Made by a program: the position numbers and the translations under genes
Part shown: positions 57,861 through 64,000 of the stretch, piece after piece
Numbering within the stretch: the stretch's first letter is position 1
Layout of the letters: each line of letters begins with the position of its first letter
DNA from: DATLSM01 sp963722965
GTDB lineage: Bacteria; Actinomycetota; Thermoleophilia; Solirubrobacterales; 70-9
DNA length: 64,000 nucleotides
Direction: 5' to 3'
NCBI GenBank assembly: GCA_963722965.1
Contig: CAVROX010000005.1
Location: forward strand, 285,021-349,020
The notes under the pieces: model-generated
The model's database searches: none
What the model was told of the DNA's origin: nothing
What the model saw: only the letters and a program-made list of their open reading frames with translations

Positions 57861-58332
57861 AGATGGCCTTGCGTCCTACCTGATTTATGCACAAGATTTG
57901 CTGCAGATGCACAAGTTTTCGCCAAGCTGTGCTACAAACTTGCCTAGGCAGTTCACGAGTTTCAGATCGCGATGCGCAATCTGAGGGCTTCATCCCAAAA
58001 AAGGAGATAGGCACATGGGCTACCGTCACTAGATCTTCCAGCGAGCGCGATCCAGCGCTCGCTCCAGTTGCAAAGGGCGTCCCCTCTGGGGCGTCCTTGT
58101 GCTTTTCGGGGCCGAGTGCCCCGCCCCTCTGCGGGCAAGTGCGCCCCGGAGGGCTGCCTGCACGACGCCGGTCATATGGCCACAAGCCGTTGTGAGAGAC
58201 GCCGAGTACGAGTAGCTTCAGGGGTCCACGTGGTATTCGCATCGAGGCTCCTGAGGGCCTTGGCGCAGGGAACGGCGGTCAGCCGCGGAATCTCTACGTC
58301 GAGGCCGGGGCCTCTTGCCGGCACAGTTGACC
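57861..58332 (+). other. Long leader of the HD-GYP gene with micro-ORF and strong hairpin
   Basis: This 472-bp gap holds the divergent promoters. On the plus strand an AAAGGAG site is followed by a five-codon frame, MGYRH and TAG, at 58015-58032. GCGAGCGC-GATCCA-GCGCTCGC, a perfect 8-bp hairpin, follows at 58041-58062, and then a long GC-rich region with several smaller stems. It could be an attenuating leader or a small RNA; it matches no class I recognise. Confidence 0.45.
57887..57915. promoter_or_regulatory. Direct repeats upstream of the MFS-opp operon
   Basis: ATGCACAAG occurs at 57887-57895 and 57907-57915, 20 bp apart start to start, i.e. about two helical turns. The pair lies 27-55 bp upstream of the operon's start codon. 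This is the spacing expected for an activator or repressor dimer. No regulator gene is adjacent. Confidence 0.5.
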
Positions 58333-59727
58333 ATGGGTAGCAACCGCCCAACCAAGGCAGTGATCGCCGCTCAGGGCGCCGCTCTCGCGGGGGTGGCCGC
58401 GGTCGGGGTCTGGCGCGGTTCGGCGGCCAACTGGGACCCGGCCCTGTTCGCCATCCTCCTCGGCTTTTCCATCTTCAGTGACCTGACGGCGATCGCCACC
58501 ACATCGAAAGTGAAGATCTCCGGCAGCTTCCTGGCGCTGGTGCTCGCGATGGTCTTCCTCGGCGGACCGCCGGCGGCGGCGATTGGCGTGATGACGATCA
58601 CCGTCGGCTGGCTGCGCTGGCGCGATGACTGGCACTACTTACTAAACAATGTCCTCACCTACGCCACGTTCCCCTTGGCGACGGGAATCGCCTTCCACTC
58701 GGTGGTCGCCGGCCGCGGGATCACGGACAAGCAGCCGATTTTCTACGCGCTCGTTTTCGCCGTCTTCCTGATTGCGCTCGCGATTAATTTCGCGATGATC
58801 GCAAGCTACGCTTGCTACCTCGAACGCAGCTCCTTCCTCCAGAAGGTCCGCACAGCTCTCTTCCCCCTGTTGCCGTCCGAGCTGGCTGCGGCGCTGATGG
58901 CGGTCGGCATCGCATACCTATATGCCCAGGTGGGGCTCGCCGGGGTTGCGTTATTCGGTGTCGTTCTGGTCACCTTCCAGTACCTGCTCGGCGCTCTTCT
59001 CGTTTCCCAGCAACGAGCGGAGGAGCTGGAGCTGCGCAGCAAGCAGCTCGCCAGCTTCCAGGTCGGGATGCTGAGCGCGATGCTGCGCACGCTGGACCTG
59101 CGCGACCAGATGACGGCCCGCCACAGCGCCGCGGTCGCCCGTTACTCGCGGGCGATCGCCCAACGGGCCGGCTACCCGCGTCGGGAAGAGGAGCTGGTCC
59201 ACATCGCCGCCCTGCTACACGACATCGGCAAGTTCATCCTTCCCGACCGCATCCTCAAGGCGAACGTGCCGCTGACAGACGAGGACTGGATGCTGATCAA
59301 GCGCCACCCCCAACAAGGAGCCCGTGTTGTCTCTTCCCTCGATGGCTACGGGCCGGTCGCCGAGGTCATCCTCGCCCATCACGAGCGAATCGATGGCAAG
59401 GGTTATCCGCGCGGCCTCGCCGGAGACGACATCCCCGAGCTGGCGCGGATCATCTCCGTCGCCGACACCTACGACGTGATGACCGCCCGCGATTCCTACC
59501 GCGTGCCAATGTCCTCCCACGACGCGATCCAGGAGTTGCGGCGGGTTGCTGGCAAGCAGCTTGACGCGCGCTTCGTCGAGGTCTTCATCGAGCTGCTCGA
59601 GGGCAAAGATGTCTCTTTCCAGCACGGTGAGGCGGCCGACTTTGAGAAGGAGCTGGCGCTGGAGGCGAGGATCGCCGAGACCGCCAGCCCCGTCAGCGAC
59701 ATCGGTCGCTTCCAGGTCCCGGCGTAA
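58333..59727 (+). CDS. Membrane HD-GYP domain protein (probable c-di-GMP phosphodiesterase)
   Basis: A 464-residue protein. About six membrane segments fill residues 10-230, with no recognised sensory fold, followed by a coiled linker (QQRAEELELRSKQLASFQ). The HD-GYP domain holds LLHDIGKF with His296-Asp297, AHHERIDGKGYPRGLAG with the GYP signature, and ISVADTYDVMTARDSYR. All metal ligands seem intact, so it should hydrolyse c-di-GMP. A TTG at 58315 would add six residues. A long structured leader precedes it. Confidence 0.92.
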   Translation: MGSNRPTKAVIAAQGAALAGVAAVGVWRGSAANWDPALFAILLGFSIFSDLTAIATTSKVKISGSFLALVLAMVFLGGPPAAAIGVMTITVGWLRWRDDWHYLLNNVLTYATFPLATGIAFHSVVAGRGITDKQPIFYALVFAVFLIALAINFAMIASYACYLERSSFLQKVRTALFPLLPSELAAALMAVGIAYLYAQVGLAGVALFGVVLVTFQYLLGALLVSQQRAEELELRSKQLASFQVGMLSAMLRTLDLRDQMTARHSAAVARYSRAIAQRAGYPRREEELVHIAALLHDIGKFILPDRILKANVPLTDEDWMLIKRHPQQGARVVSSLDGYGPVAEVILAHHERIDGKGYPRGLAGDDIPELARIISVADTYDVMTARDSYRVPMSSHDAIQELRRVAGKQLDARFVEVFIELLEGKDVSFQHGEAADFEKELALEARIAETASPVSDIGRFQVPA

Positions 59728-59757
59728 TCCTGGGCCAGACAGATACGGTTGGGCGCG

Positions 59758-60788
59758 ATGCGCGCCGTCACCTTCCAGGCTCCGGGCGAGGTCCGGGTTG
59801 AGCAGAAGCCCGACCCGGAGGTCGGCGCTGCCGACGAGGCGCTGATCCAGGTAGAGATGAGCGGCATCTGCGGCTCGACCTCCACATCTACCACGGCCGG
59901 GTTCCGGTCGAGCCGGGCTTCACGATCGGCCATGAGTTTGTCGGCACGGTGCTCGCGGTGGGGGGGGAGGTTGAGCGCGTCGCGGTCGGTGACAGGGTGC
60001 TCGGCTGCTTTCATACCGCCTGCGCTACCTGCTCAGCTTGTTTGCGCGGCGACTATCACCGCTGCCGCCGGGGCCGCACCTTTGGACACGGCTCCAAGCT
60101 GGGCGATCTGCAGGGTGCCCAGGCGGAGAAATTGCTGGTGCCGCGCGCCGAGCTGACTCTGCGCCGGGTGCCGGAGGGGATGTCGGGCGAGGTCGCCCTG
60201 TTCGCCGGGGATGTGATGGGAACCGGCTATCACGCCGTCGCCCACGCCGGGATCCGCGCCGGCGATACCGTCGCGGTGCTGGGCCTCGGCCCAGTCGGCC
60301 TCTGCGCTGTGCAGGCAGCCCGGGCGGCGGGTGCGAGCGGCATCTTTGCGATCGACACGGTCGCCCAGCGGTTGGAGATGGCAGCGCGGTTCGGCGCCAC
60401 GCCGCTGCACCTCACCGAGCAGGATCCAAAACGTGCGGTGCGTGCGGCGACCGACGGCGGCGTTGACATCGTCGTTGACGCGGTGGGCGATCCGGGCCCG
60501 CTGGAGATGGCGGTTAGCCTGGCCCGGGACGCGGGCACCGTCTCCGGGATCGGTGCCTACGCCGGCCGCGGCGAAGTGCCGCTGGGGCTTGCCTGGCTGA
60601 AGGGTCTGACCCTGCGCCTCGGCCTCGCCAACGTGATCGCCCACGTCGACCGAGTGCTGGCGCTGATCGAGGCAGGGGCGCTCGACCCGGCGCCGCTCGT
60701 CAGCCACCACATGAAGCTCGACGAAGCCGCCGAGGCCTACGAACTGTATGACCGGCGCGAAGCGCTCAAGATCGTCCTCACTCCCTGA
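59758..60788 (+). CDS. Zinc-dependent alcohol dehydrogenase-like (MDR) protein, one frameshift
   Basis: Two frames make one medium-chain dehydrogenase of about 343 residues. The start is MRAVTFQAPGEVRVEQKPDP and the first zinc Cys is in MSGICGS. After one missing base at about 59877 the frame continues LHIYHGRVPVEPG with the GHE motif, then CATCSACLRGDYHRC for the structural zinc. VAVLGLGPVGLCAVQAARAA is the NAD(P) fold. The ADH substrate is unknown. All motifs survive, so a consensus error is likely. Confidence 0.85.
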
Positions 60789-60938
60789 GATTCCCGGGGC
60801 GCCCGCTTCCTCGGGGAGGGGAGGCGAGGCCTAGACAGATGTTTGAGCGAGGGACGTCCTGCCTATTTAAGCGGCGGTGGATGTCGATATGAGCAAGCCG
60901 AGTTTGTTCTTGCTCGGGCGCATTCGAACCCCACGCCA

Positions 60939-62285
60939 ATGGCAACGAGACCATCCCCCACAAGCCTACGAGGAGGCCGGACCCGTTGGGCGGTCCTCTC
61001 CGCGCTCGTAGTTGCGCTTGCGCTGGCGGTCCCGATCGTCGGCCAGGCGGCCCAGTTCAACGACTACCGGACGCTGCTCGTTGGCCACGCGGTGGACCCG
61101 CACGGATTCCAAGCAAGCCAGGAAGGCTCGAAGCCGTCGATCTCCCTGGATGGAAAGTACGTCGCCTACGTCTCCGGGGCTGGGCGCGCGGGAAGCGCTG
61201 TCTACCTGTGGAGCTCCGCCCGAAACAGCTCGGAGCTGATCTCCCGCTCCTCGGGTGGCGCGCCGGCCGACGGCGAAAGCTCCGAACCGGCGGTGTCGGG
61301 TAGCGGCTGGAACGTCGCCTTCGCCTCGACGGCAGGCGATCTGGGAGGCCGCGGAGGGGAGTCGAACGTCTATCTGCGTCTCTCGCGCAAGGGGGAAACG
61401 CTCCTGGTCTCACGCGCCTCCGGTGCGAATGGGGCCAAGGGCAACGGCGACAGCTTCTCGCCGGCGATGTCCTCCGACGGTGAACAGGTTGTCTTCGCTT
61501 CGACTGCGACCAATCTGGCCCCGGGTGCGAGGCGGGGCGTGACAAACATCTACATGAGGAATCTGGGGACCGAGAGGACGACGCTGATCTCTCGGGGTGC
61601 CAACGGCGACTCAACCGATCCGCAGATCTCCGCGACCGGCAACGCCGTGGTCTTCCAAAGCAGCGCGACCAACCTCAGCGCACTGGCCCGCAGCGGCGAA
61701 CCACAGATCTATGAGCGCAAGATTGCGGGCGGAAACACCTTCCTCGTCTCGGTGGCTGAAGACGGCAAGGTGGCCAACCGCGCGGCGGTCAATCCCTCGG
61801 TGGACGGCGATGGTGGTCGAGTCGCCTACGAGAGTGCCGCCACCAACCTCAGCCGGCTGGCAAACGACGTCGACAACATCTACGTCCGTGACAACGGCAC
61901 CAACCAGGTCTTTTTGGCTTCGCGCAGCGGGGGCGGGAGCAAAGCGATCGCCAACGGCGACTCCGCCGACCCCGATATTCCGCGCGACGGTCGCTTCGTC
62001 TGCTTCCAGAGCCTCGCCACCAACCTTGGCAACCCCTACGACGGTTGGGGCGTCAACCCGCGGGTGAGCAACGTCTACGTCCACGACCTCCTCCACCACG
62101 GGACCTTCCTCATCTCCCGGGAGTCGGGCCGCTACTCGCCCGGTGGGAACGGCAACTCGACCAACGTCTCCTGCTCTGCCGGCGCCTCCCTTGCCGCCTA
62201 CCAGTCAACTTCAACCAATCTCAGCGGCGGCATCCAGGCCGGGGTCATGGGCGTCTACAGGCGGACAATCTTCGGCGGCCGCTGA
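60939..62285 (+). CDS. Secreted seven-repeat beta-propeller (TolB/PD40-like) protein
   Basis: A protein of about 448 residues from the ATG at 60939. A signal peptide (WAVLSALVVALALAVPIVGQ) leads to seven similar repeats of about 55 residues. The repeats end in strings such as VAFASTAGDLG, VVFASTATNL, VVFQSSATNL, VAYESAATNL and VCFQSLATNL. Seven units make a closed propeller. Its partner or ligand is unknown. An in-frame upstream start at 60843 would add 32 residues without signal character. A GAGCAAG/CTTGCTC hairpin lies just before the ATG. Confidence 0.82.
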   Translation: MATRPSPTSLRGGRTRWAVLSALVVALALAVPIVGQAAQFNDYRTLLVGHAVDPHGFQASQEGSKPSISLDGKYVAYVSGAGRAGSAVYLWSSARNSSELISRSSGGAPADGESSEPAVSGSGWNVAFASTAGDLGGRGGESNVYLRLSRKGETLLVSRASGANGAKGNGDSFSPAMSSDGEQVVFASTATNLAPGARRGVTNIYMRNLGTERTTLISRGANGDSTDPQISATGNAVVFQSSATNLSALARSGEPQIYERKIAGGNTFLVSVAEDGKVANRAAVNPSVDGDGGRVAYESAATNLSRLANDVDNIYVRDNGTNQVFLASRSGGGSKAIANGDSADPDIPRDGRFVCFQSLATNLGNPYDGWGVNPRVSNVYVHDLLHHGTFLISRESGRYSPGGNGNSTNVSCSAGASLAAYQSTSTNLSGGIQAGVMGVYRRTIFGGR

Positions 62286-62637
62286 GCACAATGGGCAGCT
62301 GAGTCACCGCAGAGACAAAGCTCTTAAGTCGCTCCGCCCACATTCACCGAGGGGGTATTGAGGGTGGCAGGGGGGGGCGTTTCCGGCGACGCGGATGGCG
62401 CAAGCCGGGGCCGCCAAAACCGCCCTGGAGGAGAGATCCGGTGGCTACCCGGACCTCTCGCAGTTCTCGATCTGATCGGCAATGTCGACGTCGACGGGGC
62501 TCCAAGGCGCCGGAAAACGCGAAGTTGAGCTAGGGTCCACGCCCCCCAGGTGGGTTGCCTTTGGGGCAGACCGAATCTTTCGGCACCAAAAAGGGTTCCC
62601 TATCCGGGAGCGCAAACCGAGGAGAGAAAGGCAGTTG
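62286..62637 (+). other. Long GC-rich leader of the first secreted paralogue
   Basis: No gene is supported. The plus strand can fold GAGAG-CCGG against CCGG-CTCTC around TGGCTAC near 62430-62460. Just upstream GGCGCAAGCCGGGGCC and CCAAAACC loosely resemble the GEMM (c-di-GMP-I) core GCAAAGCC...GGCC...AAACC. A ribosome-binding site (GGAGAG) precedes the ATG at 62638. Confidence 0.35.
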
Positions 62638-63456
62638 ATGAGACGGCAGAGGAGGAGTAAGCGCAGCTGGACCGGCGGGCTGTCCGCCGCCTTGGTGGCC
62701 CTGATCGCCGCCCTTGCCCTCACCACCTACGCCCAAGCCGAAGCGGCCCGAGTCCAGACCGGCGAAAACATCGTCACCGTCAACGGCGAAATCTTCCCCT
62801 CAAGGCTGCCCCGCACCTCGCGTGCCCCGATCCAGGTGCTGATGGAAGCGGGGATCACCACCGTCCATAAAACGGCTCCCTCTGAACTCAAAGAGATCCT
62901 GCTCGACATCAACCGCCACGGCGTCCTGCAGACCAAGGGCCTGCCCACCTGCTCTCTGTCTGAGCTTGAAGCGGTCTCGCGGGAAACCGCCCTAAACGTC
63001 TGCGGCCGGGCGCTGATCGGCCACGGCAACGTCTCCACCCACATCAAACTGCCAAGCCAGGAACCGTTTGCCTCAAACGGGCTGCTGGAGGCCTTCAACG
63101 CCCGCCTCGGCGGCCACCAGGCGATCCTCGCCCAGGTCACCTCAGAGGCGCCCCTGCCGCTCACCTTCGTGATCCGCTTCGAGGTCAAAAAGGGCCACGG
63201 CGAATTCGGCACCGACCTGGACGGCACCGTGCCGGCGATCGCCTCAGGCTACGGGGAGATCACCGGCATCGACCTCTCCCTGCAGCGCAACTACACCCTG
63301 CACGGCCACAGGATGAGCGTCCTTTCCGCCAACTGCCCCGCCCCCAAGGGCTTTACCAGCCTCGGCTTCGCCTTCGCCAAGACCAGCTTCCTCTTCGCCG
63401 GCAACCCCAAGCCGGCGTCGATCACCCTCGAACGCCGCTGCTCGGTGCGCGGCTAA
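62638..63456 (+). CDS. Secreted protein of an unnamed family, paralogue 1
   Basis: A 272-residue exported protein. Basic residues and a hydrophobic stretch (GLSAALVALIAALALTTYAQ) form a signal peptide with cleavage near AEA. The mature domain has VNGEIFPSRLPRT, LLDINRHGVLQTKGLPTCSL, NVCGRALIGHGNVSTHIKLP and FASNGLLEAFNARLGG. It shares this whole layout with the next gene. Two conserved Cys (in GLPTC and NVC) probably form a disulfide. No known family is recognised. GGAGAG precedes the ATG. Confidence 0.8.
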   Translation: MRRQRRSKRSWTGGLSAALVALIAALALTTYAQAEAARVQTGENIVTVNGEIFPSRLPRTSRAPIQVLMEAGITTVHKTAPSELKEILLDINRHGVLQTKGLPTCSLSELEAVSRETALNVCGRALIGHGNVSTHIKLPSQEPFASNGLLEAFNARLGGHQAILAQVTSEAPLPLTFVIRFEVKKGHGEFGTDLDGTVPAIASGYGEITGIDLSLQRNYTLHGHRMSVLSANCPAPKGFTSLGFAFAKTSFLFAGNPKPASITLERRCSVRG

Positions 63457-63484
63457 GACCCCAGACCAAGGAGAGCCAGCCAAA

Positions 63485-64000
63485 TGATCAAGGCCTTCAA
63501 GCACTCAAAGCGCCGCACCAGGGCGGCACTCCTTCTCACCGGCGCCCTCTGCTTGGGAGCGATCGGCGCCTCCCTTGCCCTCGCCGCCACCGCTCACCTC
63601 GGCAGCCTCGAAGTCCAGATCGAAGGCAAGATCACCCCCGCCAAGCTGTCCAAGACAAAGCCCACCCCGATCACCCTGCACCTCGAAGGCCACATCACAA
63701 CCCCAACATTCGAAACCGAACAGGTCCCGACGCTCAAAACCCTCAACCTGCAGTTCGACAAACACGGCTCGATCTACACCAAGGGCCTCCCGACCTGCAC
63801 CACCCAGAAACTGATCTCGACCACCACCCAGGTGGCATTGAAAAACTGCAAGAACTCGCTGATCGGCAAAGGCAAAGCCACCGCCGAGGTCTACCTCCCC
63901 GAACAAAAGCCCTTCTCCGCCAGCGGGCCGATGCTGATCTTCAACGGCCCCCCCAAGGGCCGCAACCCGGTCCTGATCATCCACGTCTACGCCGAAGTCC
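63485..64000 (+). CDS. Secreted protein of the same family, paralogue 2, cut by window end
   Basis: An ATG at 63485 opens a frame that runs off the window after 172 codons. It has a signal peptide (ALLLTGALCLGAIGASLALA) and a mature domain with IEGKITPAKLSKT, LNLQFDKHGSIYTKGLPTC, LKNCKNSLIGKGKATAEVYL and FSASGPMLIFNG. The spacing of the two Cys, the xHGxxxTKGLPTC block and the LIGxG block match paralogue 1. The genes are 28 bp apart and clearly arose by duplication. Lys and Thr are more frequent than elsewhere. Confidence 0.82.

Noticed and set aside
1..64000. Frequent CGATCG and GCGATC strings as a possible genome-wide repeat
   Set aside because: They coincide with common Ala-Ile and Ile-Gly codon pairs (GCGATC) in a high-GC genome and show no spacing pattern.
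1..64000. CRISPR array, rRNA operon, prophage or toxin-antitoxin pair
   Set aside because: No regularly spaced repeats, rRNA signatures, phage structural genes or small paired antitoxin genes were found on either strand.

Overview
The window is a GC-rich bacterial chromosome segment, probably from an actinobacterium of the Thermoleophilia/Solirubrobacterales type. That placement is inferred from the high GC, the many GTG/TTG starts, the dense 4-nt gene overlaps (ATGA/GTGA/TTGA), the adenosylcobalamin-dependent ribonucleotide reductase, the CsoR, Rv2578c-type radical SAM and YtoQ families, a c-di-AMP riboswitch and several secreted proteins of unknown family. No search was run. There is no CRISPR array, rRNA or intact prophage. 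Two tRNA genes are present, tRNA-Thr(CGT) and tRNA-Tyr(GTA).

Layout. 1-6 kb: partial flavin reductase, c-type cytochrome lipoprotein, serS coupled to an orphan LuxR-type response regulator, msrB, thioesterase, MFS exporter and HAD phosphatase. 6-14.6 kb: MacB/FtsX-type ABC exporter, sulfatase, csoR with a palindromic operator, frameshifted HSL esterase, P450, and a frameshifted M23-like cell-wall protein behind a c-di-AMP riboswitch. 14.7-22 kb: class II RNR, hemolysin III-like protein, FMN reductase, YceI/MarR divergent pair, siroheme-pathway dehydrogenase and sugar epimerase. 21.8-26 kb: DNA replication genes topA (archaeal-type sequence), tmk and holB. 26-34 kb: DUF2304/GT2 pair, histidine kinase/response regulator, two secreted serine proteases, a secreted unknown and an OafA-SGNH acyltransferase. 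34-37 kb: tRNA-Thr, a small coiled-coil/AT-hook/winged-helix protein, a coding-poor stretch, type 5-like uracil-DNA glycosylase and a ferritin-like lipoprotein. 37-44.6 kb: heavily frameshifted MMPL transporter, pgsA, folE2, the primary sigma factor, tRNA-Tyr fused almost directly to a MerR gene, and a long dCTP deaminase. 44.6-50.3 kb: a drug-efflux locus (DHA2 MFS, MerR, ABC exporter remnant), YtoQ, a radical SAM gene under a perfect LexA-like palindrome, and an ATP-dependent DNA ligase. 50.3-58 kb: IS110 remnant and a six-gene translationally coupled MFS-OppACBDF operon. 58-64 kb: HD-GYP protein with a structured leader, frameshifted alcohol dehydrogenase, a seven-repeat beta-propeller protein and two tandem paralogous secreted proteins running off the end.

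How the parts work together. Core functions (translation, dNTP supply, replication, transcription, phospholipid synthesis, folate) are interleaved with envelope and secretion genes. Regulation visible in the sequence includes the c-di-AMP riboswitch, CsoR and LexA-like operators, MarR and MerR regulators beside their likely targets, and two response regulators. Many genes carry single-base frameshifts, with about nine in the MMPL gene alone. Because the translated segments on each side stay intact, including in the housekeeping genes topA and folE2, consensus errors are a likely explanation for much of this. The ABC exporter (internal deletion) and the IS110 element look genuinely degraded.
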